Part shown: one piece after another, positions 17,407 through 27,458 of the stretch
Layout: each line of letters begins with the position of its first letter
Numbering within the stretch: position 1 is the first letter of the stretch
Translations under genes and position numbers: made by a program
Assembly: GCF_014645015.1 (NCBI RefSeq)
Contig: NZ_BMLC01000001.1
Location: 434,001-498,000, forward strand
DNA from: Salinibacterium xinjiangense
Lineage (GTDB): Bacteria > Actinomycetota > Actinomycetes > Actinomycetales > Microbacteriaceae
DNA: 64,000 bases
Reading direction: 5' to 3'
Notes under the pieces: model-generated
The model's input: only the letters and a program-made list of their open reading frames with translations
Database searches by the model: none
What the model was told of the DNA's origin: nothing

Positions 17407-17712
17407 CTAAGGAGCAGGTGACAGGCGCACCTTGGCGCCGGCCTTCTCGGCGGTCTCCTTGTTGGCGCCGTTGAGAACGACACCGGGAGCGTTGCCAACG
17501 AGAGCCTTAGCCGCGCCAAGACCGAGGCTCACGAGGGTACGCATCTCCTTAATGACGTGAATCTTTTTCTCACCAACACTCTCAAGAACGACGTCAAAGG
17601 AATCCTTCTCCTCGATCTCATCGGCTGGAGCCGTGAGGCTACCAGCGGCTGCGGCGGCCAGGCCGGCACCATTTGGGTCGGGCGAGCTACCGGCAGCAGA
17701 AACCCTAGTCAC
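17407..17712 (-). CDS. Orphan ribosomal protein L7/L12-type C-terminal domain
   Basis: 101 residues. Residues about 37-98 match the L7/L12 C-terminal domain ([20 protein letters not shown], then [13 protein letters not shown] and [11 protein letters not shown]); residues 15-30 look like its Ala-rich hinge. The N-terminal dimerisation domain that anchors L7/L12 to L10 is missing, and about six residues before the last strand are deleted. The GTG start (17712) overlaps the hsdR stop (GTGA), so it would be translated right after HsdR. It may be a truncated rplL copy captured by the island, or a domain reused as a decoy or regulator. It is not the functional ribosomal gene. Confidence 0.7.
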   Translation of the reverse strand: MTRVSAAGSSPDPNGAGLAAAAAGSLTAPADEIEEKDSFDVVLESVGEKKIHVIKEMRTLVSLGLGAAKALVGNAPGVVLNGANKETAEKAGAKVRLSPAP

Positions 17713-20700
17713 GAAGCCGCGGCCGCGATGGTAATGCGCTCCAAAAGGTCCAAAAGCTCAGCGACCTTGGATGCTCCAAACAACCCTTCGGGCCCCGTCG
17801 GCGCGTAGTTCGTGAAGGGCGCCTCGTACAGCAAACCCGGTTCGACGATGCCGCGCTGCGTGAGCTGCTCAACGATCAAGGCCACGAACGACTGCTGATT
17901 AGCGGTGAGCGTGGCTCCGGCGGTGAACTCTGAGAGTGCATCCGTAGCTGCGATTCGGTCGAGGCCCACCAGTGAGCGCACAAACAACCCGAGCCCGTGT
18001 GCGGCGGCGGCGGCATCCCGCACCTGGGTGGGGTCGAGTCCGTTCTCGATCATGATGTTCTCAAGCTGTTCGAGGTCGCCAGGCGCCAGGGGCAACCCTT
18101 TGCGTAGGCGCGAGACCGCGAGGTCGCTTTCATGCTCGCGCAGGAACGCCACAGCCTTCTCCCGAAAGCGCGCCCTGTCGACACCCACCGCGACCTTCTG
18201 GATCTCGATGATCGCGGACTCCCCCGCGGTGTCCTTGAAATCGGTGTAGACGATCGCGCGGGTAGACGAGTCGATGAGCTTGACTAGTTCGCGTAGGCGG
18301 ATGCGGGCAAGTTCGAGTATCGGCACTGTGATATCCACCCACCAGTCCTCGCCGGCGACCGCCTCGATCAGTTGGATGTTGTTATCGATCGCCGGGATGC
18401 CGCGCTGCCCGCCGAGGGCATTCGCTATCGCGCGCATCCGTTCCTTCGCGGCCGCGAAACCGGGGTCCGCGGCGAGGACGCCGAGTTGGGCGCGAAGTGC
18501 GAGTAGGTCGAACCGTTTGGCGAGTTCGTTGGTGTCTTGCACGTCGGTCGCGGAGGGGAGGTCGGCGAGCGTTCCCGCCTCCGTGAAGTCGTCGCCAGCA
18601 ATCGTGAGCCAGCTCTCGCCTCGGGCGAACCGCTCAACTGCGCGTCGGGAGCGCCTGACGAGGAAGTTGTCGAGGCTCATCCCCGCGACCCGTTCGTGCA
18701 TGCGGGCGGCGACGCCTTCACGCAATGCTGTGAGCTCCGCCTCGTCCGGGGCTGCGTCCATTGCGGCGAGCAACTGGAGCCTCGACGTGAACAATCGCGA
18801 GCGCAGCGATGGCATCGTGCCGACGCCTGCCGACGGCAGGTCTTGATTGAAGTACTCGATATTCTGACAAACGTCGAAGATCACGAAGTCTTGCTTGGGC
18901 TCTCCTGGCCCGTACAGATCCGGTCGCAACCGTGTGCCGCGGCCGACCATCTGCCAGTACTTGGTCTTGGAATGCACGGCCTTGAAAAAGACGAGGTTCA
19001 CTACTTCAGGCACGTCGATGCCCGTGTCGAGCATGTCGACCGAGATCGCGATGTGCGGTGCCGAATCGGGCTTCGAGAAGTCGTCGATGAGGCTTTGAGA
19101 GTACTTCTGCTGATGCGTGATCACACGGCCGAACTCGCCTTTGTACTGCGGGTAGTTCTCGTTGAACCGCTCTGCGATGAACTCCGCGTGTTTGTTGTTC
19201 TTTGCGAAAATGATGGTCTTGCCGAGGCGGTCGCCACCCGCGACGGTGCGTCCCTCGGTCATGAGGGTCTCCAGCACAGTGTCAACAGTGTCCTTGTTGA
19301 ACAGCCAGGTGTTCATGGCGCTGGAGTCGACCTCGTCCGGGATGTCGCCGTCGTCCCAGTCGAGCAGGTCCCACTCTTCCTTTTCGCTCTCGCTGAGTTC
19401 GGCGTAGCGGATACCCTCGCGCACGAATTTCGTCGCGACCGAGCGCCCCACGGGCGGCACCAAGTAGCCTTCCGCGATCGCGTCGGTGAGGTCGTAGGAG
19501 TCGGTGGGCACGCCATCCTCAAGGTTGAAGAGCCCGTAGGTGTTGTGGTCGATCTCGTTCTTCGGGGTGGCCGTCAGGCCGACCAGCAGGGAATCGAAGT
19601 AGTCGAAGATTGCACCATACTTTTGGTACACCGAGCGATGCGCTTCGTCGATGATTACAAGGTCGAAGGAGCCTGGTCCAAAGCGCCGTAGCCCATCTCC
19701 CCCGTTGTTTATCAGCCCCATCATCGTCGGGTAGGTCGAGACGTAAACGCGTCCTTCGGAATCCTTGTCGGTCACGAGGTTTACTGGCGCCGAGTCGGGC
19801 AATTGCTGTTTGAACGCGTTCGTGGCCTGGTTGACGAGAGCAATGCGATCGGCCAGAAACAGGATTCGCTTGGCCCAGTTCGCGCGAATCAGCACGTCCG
19901 CTAGCGCGATCACCGTGCGCGTCTTGCCCGAGCCCGTGGCCATGACTAGCAGTGCCTTGCGCTCCTTGTTCTCGAACGCCTCCGCGACCTTGGCGATCGC
20001 GCGCCGCTGGTAATAACGCTCGACGATCAACGGGTTGACCTCGACGCTCGCGAGCGGCTTTCGGGTAGCGCGACGCTGAATGAGCAGCTCAAGTTGATCG
20101 CGGGTGAAGAAGCCATCAATCCGACGCGGCGGGTAGCTCGCGTCATCCCAGAGGAAATGCTCGTAGCCGTTGGTATAGAAAATTAGCGGTCGCTGGCCGT
20201 ACACGGCCTCCAGCCGATCGGCGTAGAGCTTCGCCTGCTGTTGGCCGGCTATCGCATCCTTGCGGGTGCGTTTGGCCTCGACCAGCCCGAGCGGCAAACC
20301 GTTGTCGCCCCAGAGCACGTAGTCGACGAAGCCATTGCCGTCCGCGGAGTTGTTGGGCATGCCGAAAACCGGAAACTCAAGATCGCGTGCCTCGTCGAGC
20401 TTCCACCCGGCTTCGTGCAGGAGCACGTCGATGAAGAGATCGCGGGTTTCGTCCTCGCGGTAGTCGTGCGTGTCGGGCACAGTGGCGTTGGCTGCCTTCG
20501 CGAGCGCCACCTGTTCGCGCAATTGCGCAATTTCAGTTTCGAGCTCGTCATTTTTGTCGCGCGCCGCGGCAAGAGCTGCGTCCGCAGCGGCAAGCTCATC
20601 CCCGAGCTTGACGAGCTGGGCCATGGTTTTGACGGCGACACCAGCGGCAGGCTTAGGCAAGGCAGCCGCGTTGAAGGGCATACCCGGGGCGGGTCGTTCT

Positions 20701-21083
20701 TCGGGTGTGCGCGCGTACCGTGTTGCCACCCACACCATCACCTGGAACAGCTCACGTACGACAGGGAGGCTGTCGGTTGGCCTCAGTGGAGCGCTTCGAT
20801 GCACGGCGTTGTTGCCCTGTTTGCGGATTAGGTCGAGTTTGGTGTGAATGCCGGGCCCAACCAGCCGCTTGAAACTGGCCTCGTAGGTGAGGGCGGCGAG
20901 GTCGTCCTTGTATGGGCGTTGGAGGGTCGCATCCGCGTCGTAAAGCCAATTGACGATCAGCTCGATCGCTCGGCGTGCGTAGAACACCGACGAGCGTGGA
21001 TCCCCGTTGACGTAGTGCTCGGCTCGGCGGGCCTCTTCGGCGATCTGTGGCCAGCCGGCGCGCAAGAAATCGAAGTTGCTCAC
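17709..21083 (-). CDS. hsdR: Type I restriction enzyme, R subunit
   Basis: 1,124 residues from GTG 21083 (GAAGGGA upstream). The N-terminal part looks like DUF4145 ([20 protein letters not shown]), followed by a short coiled coil and the HsdR nuclease domain with an acidic residue in GFVDYVLW and the VEAKRT E-x-K motif. The translocase has ATGSGKT (Walker A, near 387), IIDEAHRS (Walker B), LTATPK (motif III) and [10 protein letters not shown] (motif VI). The C-terminal third fits the EcoEI-type R-subunit tail. It would cleave unmodified DNA with HsdM/HsdS. hsdM and hsdS lie 2.5 kb away on the same strand, separated by mrr and two opposite-strand genes. No disruption is seen. Confidence 0.93.
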   Translation of the reverse strand: MSNFDFLRAGWPQIAEEARRAEHYVNGDPRSSVFYARRAIELIVNWLYDADATLQRPYKDDLAALTYEASFKRLVGPGIHTKLDLIRKQGNNAVHRSAPLRPTDSLPVVRELFQVMVWVATRYARTPEERPAPGMPFNAAALPKPAAGVAVKTMAQLVKLGDELAAADAALAAARDKNDELETEIAQLREQVALAKAANATVPDTHDYREDETRDLFIDVLLHEAGWKLDEARDLEFPVFGMPNNSADGNGFVDYVLWGDNGLPLGLVEAKRTRKDAIAGQQQAKLYADRLEAVYGQRPLIFYTNGYEHFLWDDASYPPRRIDGFFTRDQLELLIQRRATRKPLASVEVNPLIVERYYQRRAIAKVAEAFENKERKALLVMATGSGKTRTVIALADVLIRANWAKRILFLADRIALVNQATNAFKQQLPDSAPVNLVTDKDSEGRVYVSTYPTMMGLINNGGDGLRRFGPGSFDLVIIDEAHRSVYQKYGAIFDYFDSLLVGLTATPKNEIDHNTYGLFNLEDGVPTDSYDLTDAIAEGYLVPPVGRSVATKFVREGIRYAELSESEKEEWDLLDWDDGDIPDEVDSSAMNTWLFNKDTVDTVLETLMTEGRTVAGGDRLGKTIIFAKNNKHAEFIAERFNENYPQYKGEFGRVITHQQKYSQSLIDDFSKPDSAPHIAISVDMLDTGIDVPEVVNLVFFKAVHSKTKYWQMVGRGTRLRPDLYGPGEPKQDFVIFDVCQNIEYFNQDLPSAGVGTMPSLRSRLFTSRLQLLAAMDAAPDEAELTALREGVAARMHERVAGMSLDNFLVRRSRRAVERFARGESWLTIAGDDFTEAGTLADLPSATDVQDTNELAKRFDLLALRAQLGVLAADPGFAAAKERMRAIANALGGQRGIPAIDNNIQLIEAVAGEDWWVDITVPILELARIRLRELVKLIDSSTRAIVYTDFKDTAGESAIIEIQKVAVGVDRARFREKAVAFLREHESDLAVSRLRKGLPLAPGDLEQLENIMIENGLDPTQVRDAAAAAHGLGLFVRSLVGLDRIAATDALSEFTAGATLTANQQSFVALIVEQLTQRGIVEPGLLYEAPFTNYAPTGPEGLFGASKVAELLDLLERITIAAAAS

Positions 21084-21253
21084 AAGATCCCTTCACGCGG
21101 CCTGCGCCCACAATATCGCTCGGATACGGCGCTCCGGCCACATTCATGACGGGAAGTCATCAAATGTCGTTGGTCACCGATGGACTGTCCGACTTGCCTT
21201 CGGCAGGTTCTGCGGCTCACCCAGCGCAGGCAAACAGCAAGCAAGGAGACATC

Positions 21254-22105
21254 ATGTCTGGAAACACACACCCTGAGCCGCTCGCACCGGCCGAACCGAC
21301 ACCCACTCTGGTCGACATCGCCCCGTCGAAGAGGCCGAGCCGTTTGAGTCTCGTCGCATTGATCGTCGGGATCGTGGCTTTCGTCTGCGCCATTATTCCC
21401 GGCCTCAGCTTCTTCGCGTTCTTACCCGCGTTCGCAGCACTCGGCCTGGGCATCGCTGCCCTCGCAATGAAGGCACCGGGCCGCGGCAAGGCCATTGCCG
21501 GCCTCGCCCTTGGCCCGGTCGCACTGACGAGCGCGATCATCGTGAGCGTTGCGGCGATTGCCGGGGGCGTCGCACCAACGGTCGACCAGGCCAAACCGCA
21601 GCCTCTCGTCGAGACATCGACACCGGCTGCACCCGCCACCCAGACGCCCACGCCGCAGGCGGCCGAGAAGGAGGGCACGCGCTCCAATCCCGCACCCGCC
21701 GGTAGCGCGGTCGAAATCAGCGACAACAGTGGCGCGATCTGGCAGGTGCAGATCGGTGCGACCAACCTCAACGCCGGTGACGTTGTTGCGGCGGAGAACC
21801 AGTTCAACGACGCAGCCGACGCTGGCTTCCAGTACATCTTGGTGCCGGTGACGTATACCTACGTCGGAACTGAGAGCGGCACGCCCTGGCTCGATGTCAC
21901 GATCGAGTTCGTGTCGGCGGCCGGCACGACGCACACCAACGCCTACGTGGTGATTCCAAACAACCACAACGACATCAACGAGATGTACACCGGTGCAAGC
22001 GCCACCGGCAACGTCGTCATCATGGCTCCAAGCGCGGACATCGAAAAGGGCGCATTCACGATCTCGACGCTCTTCGGCAGCCCGTACTTCGTGAAGGTCG
22101 TCTAG
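21254..22105 (+). CDS. Membrane-anchored DUF4352-like protein
   Basis: 283 residues from ATG 21254, chosen because AAGGAG stands seven bases upstream. A Pro-rich cytoplasmic leader is followed by three hydrophobic segments (about 33-50, 52-71, 80-105), as in DUF4190-type membrane domains. Then comes a Thr/Pro/Ala linker and an extracellular domain (about 145-283, starting GSAVEISDNSGAIWQVQIG) that resembles the strand-rich DUF4352 fold. It lies on the plus strand between hsdR and mrr inside the restriction locus, with an inverted-repeat hairpin right after its stop. No enzymatic residues are apparent. Being cargo in a restriction locus makes a defence role possible, but that is inference. Confidence 0.7.
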   Translation: MSGNTHPEPLAPAEPTPTLVDIAPSKRPSRLSLVALIVGIVAFVCAIIPGLSFFAFLPAFAALGLGIAALAMKAPGRGKAIAGLALGPVALTSAIIVSVAAIAGGVAPTVDQAKPQPLVETSTPAAPATQTPTPQAAEKEGTRSNPAPAGSAVEISDNSGAIWQVQIGATNLNAGDVVAAENQFNDAADAGFQYILVPVTYTYVGTESGTPWLDVTIEFVSAAGTTHTNAYVVIPNNHNDINEMYTGASATGNVVIMAPSADIEKGAFTISTLFGSPYFVKVV

Positions 22106-22126
22106 TAGAGCTCGTCTAGCAAGTGG

Positions 22127-22164
22127 GGATGCCGCGGCTCGCGACTGCGTGGCCCGCGGCATCC
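22127..22164 (+). terminator. Hairpin after the DUF4352-like gene
   Basis: Perfect 11-bp stem GGATGCCGCGG / CCGCGGCATCC around a 16-base loop, beginning 21 bases after the stop codon. No T-run follows, so efficiency as a terminator is uncertain. Confidence 0.5.
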
Positions 22165-22242
22165 ATATTCGATAAGCGATGTACGCCCGCGCCACGACGA
22201 AGACCTATCGTAGGAATTATCAATTTGAGCAGAGGACTCGAC

Positions 22243-23562
22243 GTGACCGAAAACAATGCGCTCGTGCCGGTGTGGACACTCGCCACTGAGGATGTCAGTA
22301 TGCCGGACGTGTTGGGTGATATGGGCGATGAAGGCATGACCTCGACCCGACTCGCAGAACTGAGAACAGTCCTGGCGACACTCGCGGACTCCCCCATCGC
22401 AACCCTCGAAGCACATTCACTATCAGAACGTCGGGATCGGCAAGGCGGCATCGCACTCCACGCGGCCAGCCCGCTTGCCCAGCAACTGTCGCGGCTCGTG
22501 GCCGATACAGCGAAATCAGCGCCCCGCTCGCTGAACGTCGCTGATACCGGAGAAACGCTGTATCGAATGGTGGTTCCGGCGAAGGTCGCCGCACAGGTCG
22601 GCAAAGGCTTGGTCAAGTCAGTGCAATCGAAGACTGTCCCCGGAGGTGTTTACAGTGCGATGCGCAACTCTAAGGCGTTCGCTGCGAACGCCGCGTTCGT
22701 CCCAGTTAGCGGCAAGCTCGCTGCGACGGGCGCCGCAACGGGCTCGGCCGCCACCGCAGGTGTGGCTGTGGCCGGTGCCGGCGTGATGACGGTCGCTGCT
22801 CCCCTGGTGCTCATGGCCGTCGCGATCGGGATGAGCGCCTACGCGGATCAACAACGCCAAAAAGCGATCGAACGGATCACAGACCTCTTGGAGCAGTTGC
22901 ACGACGACAAACTGGAGAAGGAACGTAGTGAGCTCGACGGATGTCGTGACGCGATCGAGAAGGCGACATCGATCCTTCTCGATCAGGGAAAGATCGGGTT
23001 CTCTCTGGGACTGGATTCCTCATCGTTCGCGATTAGCACAGCCATCGAGCAAACCAGGCGTCGACTTGCGAAGTGGCAAGCTGCGCTTGAGAAATTACCC
23101 GACGGGCCGGTTGATCTGGGTGAACTAAAAAAATCCTTCCTCGGTATTGACGATGACGGTGGAGCGTTCCGTGCACATCTTGAGCTTGCGCGGCTCGCCA
23201 TTGCTCTTCGGCGCCGGGTACTTGTTCTCCAGGCTGTTGAGCACGCCCAGCTTGAGGGCACAGGGAACCCATTCAAGAAGTTTCTTGGAGCGCTGCGAGA
23301 CGACGAGCGTCGTATCGACGAGCTGGAATCCGGCATCGGGTCGGTGCTGTTTCAACTGTCGACCCTCGAATTGAAGCGTCCCGGCGGTCTTCGGAGCCCA
23401 GTGTTCACTCAGGGCGAGGTCGGCGCGCTGCTCAAAGCCTCGTATCGTATTCGCGCTTTGGGTGACGACCTCAACAGCACGGTCAACCAGGGGGACGTCG
23501 CAATTGAGATCGAACGACGCCGCGACGGATCGCTAGTGGTGTTTCCCGCGGTCCAGGCCTAG
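22243..23562 (+). CDS. Unknown protein with hydrophobic Ala/Gly helix pair and coiled coil
   Basis: 439 residues from GTG 22243 (AGAGGA about seven bases upstream); the frame is open to 22123 but the extra residues look non-coding. The N-terminal 130 residues are mixed alpha. A Gly/Ala-rich hydrophobic stretch (about 160-205: AATGAATGSAATAGVAVAGA, then VMTVAAPLVLMAVAIGMSAY) is long enough for two membrane helices. The rest is charged helix with coiled-coil character (ITDLLEQLHDDKLEKERSEL, then IEQTRRRLAKWQAALEKL). No known family was recognised. A hydrophobic hairpin set in a long helical protein recalls alpha-helical pore formers, so a membrane-acting effector is conceivable. That is speculation based on shape only. 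Confidence 0.65.
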   Translation: MTENNALVPVWTLATEDVSMPDVLGDMGDEGMTSTRLAELRTVLATLADSPIATLEAHSLSERRDRQGGIALHAASPLAQQLSRLVADTAKSAPRSLNVADTGETLYRMVVPAKVAAQVGKGLVKSVQSKTVPGGVYSAMRNSKAFAANAAFVPVSGKLAATGAATGSAATAGVAVAGAGVMTVAAPLVLMAVAIGMSAYADQQRQKAIERITDLLEQLHDDKLEKERSELDGCRDAIEKATSILLDQGKIGFSLGLDSSSFAISTAIEQTRRRLAKWQAALEKLPDGPVDLGELKKSFLGIDDDGGAFRAHLELARLAIALRRRVLVLQAVEHAQLEGTGNPFKKFLGALRDDERRIDELESGIGSVLFQLSTLELKRPGGLRSPVFTQGEVGALLKASYRIRALGDDLNSTVNQGDVAIEIERRRDGSLVVFPAVQA

Positions 23563-23577
23563 ATCGCTCCAGCCGCG

Positions 23578-24507
23578 CTACTCGTCGCTGAAGAAATCCT
23601 CGTCGATCTTCACGATCTCGACCCGGCGGGCGACCTGCACGCCGACGCGATGTTTGATCATCAGCTCGGTGAGTTTTAGCCCGTCAACGAGCGCGATGTC
23701 CTGGGGCACGCGCTCCGCGGCATCCGCCGCTTCGCCGCTGTATTTGCTCGTCGTGAAGAAGACTCCAACGTTCGCACCCCGTGTCGCTAGCGCCCCAACG
23801 AAAGCTTGAATCGCTGGGCGTCCCACGACGTTGTCTTCCGCGTATCGCTTGGCCTGGACGTAGATCTGGCTCAGGCCCAGCTCATCGCGGTCGATCTTGC
23901 CGTCGAGTCCCCCGTCGCCGGAACCCTTGAGCTGCTTCATCTCGCCCTCGGTGCCGTAGCCCATCTTCACAAGCACGCTACGCACCACTTGCTCGAAGAA
24001 CAGAGGGTCCGTGCCGCGCAGACGTTCGAGCAGCTTCGACTTGACGTCATCCTCGATCGCTTCAATGCCCGACTCGATCAGGTCTTGCGGGGTCTGGTCG
24101 CCCACTGACGCCAACGACGGAATTGCGGTTGGGCTCGATGCCTTGCGAGTTGGGATGTACTCGGTGTACGCCGGTATCATCTCCAGATCGCCCACGGTGA
24201 TTAACACCGGATGCCGCGCCAAGAGGTCCCGTCCGGTATCGGTAATCACGAACGTGCCCCTACTCGGGGACGACAGCGCTTTGGCTCGTCGGAGCGCAGA
24301 TGTCGCCCACCCAATCCGGTTGAGCGAGCGGGGCTGACCGGAATCGAGTTGCTCGTTTCGCTCCGGCTCGGTGAGGCCCGCGATGTCCATCGTCGCCTTC
24401 TCCATGTCGCGCTTGACATGAACAGCCCCGTCGGAAAGCGACTCAAGGACCGGCCGCATGAAGGTGTGCCACGTGTTGATGGTCGAGACGCCAGTGTCGT
24501 TCGTCAT
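23578..24507 (-). CDS. mrr: Mrr-type restriction endonuclease
   Basis: 309 residues from ATG 24507 (GAGGAG five bases upstream), overlapping the hsdS stop (ATGA). Residues 1-115 have the winged-helix Mrr N-terminal look (TWHTFMRPVLESLSDG, then GTFVITDTGRDLLA). The catalytic domain contains FFEQVVRSVLVKMGYG, D202 in GGLDGKIDRD and the Q218-x-K220 motif in YVQAKRY, followed by GRPAIQAFVGAL. That is the D...QxK form of the PD-(D/E)xK nuclease site. Mrr enzymes cut methylated DNA, so pairing it with a type I system protects against both unmodified and foreign-modified DNA. It is the last gene of the hsdM-hsdS-mrr run. Confidence 0.88.
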   Translation of the reverse strand: MTNDTGVSTINTWHTFMRPVLESLSDGAVHVKRDMEKATMDIAGLTEPERNEQLDSGQPRSLNRIGWATSALRRAKALSSPSRGTFVITDTGRDLLARHPVLITVGDLEMIPAYTEYIPTRKASSPTAIPSLASVGDQTPQDLIESGIEAIEDDVKSKLLERLRGTDPLFFEQVVRSVLVKMGYGTEGEMKQLKGSGDGGLDGKIDRDELGLSQIYVQAKRYAEDNVVGRPAIQAFVGALATRGANVGVFFTTSKYSGEAADAAERVPQDIALVDGLKLTELMIKHRVGVQVARRVEIVKIDEDFFSDE

Positions 24508-25679
24508 AGTTCTCCTCGGAAGGCGCGGTGTTGGAGGGAGGCGAAGAGTTCGTCTAGGCGGGCGAGGTGGCTCGCGTGCACGTCCGCCAAGTCCTCGATC
24601 TCCTGAGCCTGGCGAACGTATGCATGTTGAAGGTCGATCGGTGGAACCGGAATCCGCACCGCACGCAGCTTCTCCCCGGTCAGATGAGAGATTGTTGCGG
24701 ACGAAATGCTGTCCGCGAGTACTCCGGTGGTGACCAACCATTTCATAGTGCGGACGAAAACCTCGGGCAACATGACCGAACGGTTCAGGCGCACGCGATG
24801 CAGGGCCTTCTGGAAGTACACGTCCTCCAACTGTCCCCTCCAGACGGCCGAACGCCCGGGTTGGCCGCCCTCACAGACAAGTACGTCGCCGGGAGCCAGA
24901 GCAAACTCGACTTGGTCCTTGGGCGAAAAATCCATCTCATTGAGATCTTCAAGCTCGAAACTCAACCATTGGACATTGGCATTTCGCAAGTAGCGCTTGC
25001 GTTCAAGCCCAGTTTGTCGACTAGCGTCGAGCATCTTTCCTAGGCGAGTATTGGCGATCTCGTCGATGCGGGCTAGGGGGTGTTCCCCCGAACTTTCCAG
25101 AAACCCCTCGAACAGAGCCTCAGCAAGAAGATTCACCCTTGAGAGTGCTGTGCGCCGGCTATCGAGCTCCAAGTCCAGGGCATCGAGGATGGATGCGATT
25201 CGGCGCTGCTCGGGGAGGGGTGGGAGGGGGACGTCGAGGTTGTCAAGATCTTCACCACGAAGATTATTGATGTTCGCCCCAGCGGCGAGACTAGAAACAC
25301 GTGCTCTGTAGGACGGCGTTCGGAGAAAGTGAGCCAAGTAGTTCGGGCTGACCAATTTACCTGGCCGCAGGACTTTGCAGAAAGCGCCGAAGGTTGCGTC
25401 CACGTTGTCGCGCACAAGCACCGCTCGACCCACAACCTTCAGGCTTCCGCTGGATGCTGTGACCAACAGATCATGTTTCCGCAGGAACTGTCGATCGAGA
25501 ATCTTCTCACGAGAAAGATAAAGTACAGACTTTAGATCAAGGCCGTCTTCAGTGACGTTCGAAGCTGTCATCACAGGCACGAGTCCGGGCGCAGTCTCCG
25601 GGACAGTGTCATTCTTCGCGAAAGTTACCCCTCGAATCTGAGCGGAAACCTCGCCGAGCTTTACTGTCGGCCAGGTCAC
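24504..25679 (-). CDS. hsdS: Type I restriction-modification specificity subunit
   Basis: 391 residues with two target-recognition domains, each followed by a conserved helical region. The first TRD spans about 1-160 and ends in the typical PLPPLPEQRRIASILDALD; the second spans about 200-350 and ends VPPIDLQHAYVRQAQEIEDL. HsdS directs the methylase and the R subunit to a bipartite site, which cannot be predicted here. The GTG start overlaps the hsdM stop (GTGA) and the stop overlaps mrr (ATGA). Both halves look intact, with no inverted repeats or recombinase nearby that would suggest phase-variable shuffling. Confidence 0.9.
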   Translation of the reverse strand: MTWPTVKLGEVSAQIRGVTFAKNDTVPETAPGLVPVMTASNVTEDGLDLKSVLYLSREKILDRQFLRKHDLLVTASSGSLKVVGRAVLVRDNVDATFGAFCKVLRPGKLVSPNYLAHFLRTPSYRARVSSLAAGANINNLRGEDLDNLDVPLPPLPEQRRIASILDALDLELDSRRTALSRVNLLAEALFEGFLESSGEHPLARIDEIANTRLGKMLDASRQTGLERKRYLRNANVQWLSFELEDLNEMDFSPKDQVEFALAPGDVLVCEGGQPGRSAVWRGQLEDVYFQKALHRVRLNRSVMLPEVFVRTMKWLVTTGVLADSISSATISHLTGEKLRAVRIPVPPIDLQHAYVRQAQEIEDLADVHASHLARLDELFASLQHRAFRGEL

Positions 25680-27187
25680 GCGAGGGACCTTGCAAGGGTG
25701 GCCGTCGCATCCTGGATCTCGCGCTCCAGGACCATCAGCTCGGCGAGAATCACGGCGGGGTCGCGGTGCTCGACCTCCTCGTGCTCAACCACCTTGTAGC
25801 GGTTGAGGGAGAGGTCGTAGTTTTGGGCGACGATCTCGGACTTGGGGACCAGGAAGGATTGCGCGGTTCTGGGGCGATCGAACTCGGGCCAGGTTTCGAC
25901 TCGGCTGCTTTGCGGCCTGCTCAACCAGCGGGCTAGGACATCGGGGAGGTCGTTCTGCTCGGTGGGGGTGCGCTTGTCGTCGAGGGTAAAGCCGTCGGCT
26001 TGCACGTCGTAGAACCAGACTTGGTCGGTGCCGCCCGAGCTGGTCTTCGTGAAGAACAGGATCGCGGTCGACACACCCGTGTACGGCTTGAAGGTCCCGC
26101 TCGGCAGCTTGACCACGGCATCCAGCTTGTGATCCTCCACCAGCATCTTGCGCAGCGCCTTGTGAGCGGTGGATGACCCGAACAGGACGCCGTCCGGGAC
26201 GATCACTGCCGCGCGCCCGCCGTTCTTGAGCAGGCGAATCATCAGCGCGAGAAAGAGCAGCTCGGTTTTCTTCGTCTTGACGATCGTGAGCAGATCCTTT
26301 GCGGCCGTTTCATAGTCGAGGCTCCCAGCGAACGGTGGATTGGCGAGCACCAGCGTGTAGCTGCCCTCGGCGTCCGTGTGCTCCTCGGCTAATGAGTCTC
26401 GTCGCTGGATGGTCGGGTTCTCCACGCCGTGAAGCTGCATGTTCATGCTGCCGATGCGCGACATCGACGCGTCGGAGTCGAAGCCCGTGAACGCGAGCCG
26501 GTTGAAGTGGTCGCGGCTTGCGGCATCCGCCCAGATCTCGGGGTGATGGTCGCGCAGGTACTCGGATGCCGCCACCAGGAAGCCGGCTGTACCCGCCGCC
26601 GGGTCGATGATGAGGTCCTGCGGGGTCGGCGCCGTCATGTCGACCATTAGCTGGATGATGTGGCGCGACGTGCGGAACTGGCCGTTCTGACCCGAGGTGG
26701 CTAGCTTGCCGAGCATGTACTCGTAGATGTCGCCCTTGGTATCGCGATCCTCCATCGGGATGTCTTCGAGGAGGTCGACGACCTTGCTCAGCAGCGCCGG
26801 GGTCGGAATCGTAAAACGCGCGTCCTTCATGTTGGCCGCGAAACTCGATCCCACATCGCCCAGATTGCGGATGAACGGGAAGACGTTCTGGTCAATGACC
26901 TCGTACATCTCGGGAGCGGCGAAGTTCTTGAAGTGGCTCCAGCGCAGGTCGCTGTAGAGGCGCGGGCGGCGGCCGGTGTCATCCATGCCATCAGGGAAGA
27001 CCCGGTTCTCGATCAGCTTCCCTGTGGTGTTCGCCTTGTTCTCGGCGAGGGTGTGGAGCTCGTCAAGCCGCTTGATGAAGAGCAGGTAGGTGATCTGCTC
27101 GATCACCTCCATGGGATTGGCGATGCCGCCCGACCAAAAGGCGTTCCAAACCTTATCGACCTTGGACTTCAATTCGCCAGTTACCAA
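25676..27187 (-). CDS. hsdM: Type I restriction-modification DNA adenine methylase
   Basis: 503 residues from TTG 27187, chosen because CAGGAG lies eight bases upstream and the protein then begins LVTGELKSKVDKVWNAFW as in the family; an upstream extension to 27310 would lack support. The helical N-terminal domain (VIEQITYLLFIKRLDEL) precedes the SAM-binding motif DPAAGTAGFL and the N6-adenine catalytic motif NPPF in LANPPFAG. It methylates the target adenines and protects host DNA. It is the first gene of the minus-strand run and diverges from the integrase; their 5' ends are 271 bp apart. Confidence 0.93.
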   Translation of the reverse strand: MVTGELKSKVDKVWNAFWSGGIANPMEVIEQITYLLFIKRLDELHTLAENKANTTGKLIENRVFPDGMDDTGRRPRLYSDLRWSHFKNFAAPEMYEVIDQNVFPFIRNLGDVGSSFAANMKDARFTIPTPALLSKVVDLLEDIPMEDRDTKGDIYEYMLGKLATSGQNGQFRTSRHIIQLMVDMTAPTPQDLIIDPAAGTAGFLVAASEYLRDHHPEIWADAASRDHFNRLAFTGFDSDASMSRIGSMNMQLHGVENPTIQRRDSLAEEHTDAEGSYTLVLANPPFAGSLDYETAAKDLLTIVKTKKTELLFLALMIRLLKNGGRAAVIVPDGVLFGSSTAHKALRKMLVEDHKLDAVVKLPSGTFKPYTGVSTAILFFTKTSSGGTDQVWFYDVQADGFTLDDKRTPTEQNDLPDVLARWLSRPQSSRVETWPEFDRPRTAQSFLVPKSEIVAQNYDLSLNRYKVVEHEEVEHRDPAVILAELMVLEREIQDATATLARSLA

Positions 27188-27458
27188 CGGTGATGCTCCT
27201 GATTCGTGATTGATGCTCTGCTCGATTGTGTCAGAGGGCTGGTGCTTCACACTCCAAGCGCCGACGCAATGCGACCGAATCGGTAGCGAATTGAACCGGG
27301 GCTTTTGCACCCTTAGAGCGCCTCAAATGAGAGATCACAACTGGCCAGAATCGGCCCGCATAGACCAACTAGCCAACCGGTCAGGTGCGACTCAAAAACT
27401 CTTGACGCACCTTCACTACGGTCTCCCTCGCAGGGAGCCGTCACGAAAGGAATCTCTC

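Noticed and set aside
22123-22242. An extended N-terminus for the unknown island gene, starting at 22123
   Set aside because: The extra residues overlap the hairpin after the upstream gene and look non-coding; GTG 22243 has a ribosome-binding site.
24504-25679. Phase-variable shuffling of hsdS
   Set aside because: No second hsdS, no inverted repeats and no recombinase next to it; the integrase belongs to the island.
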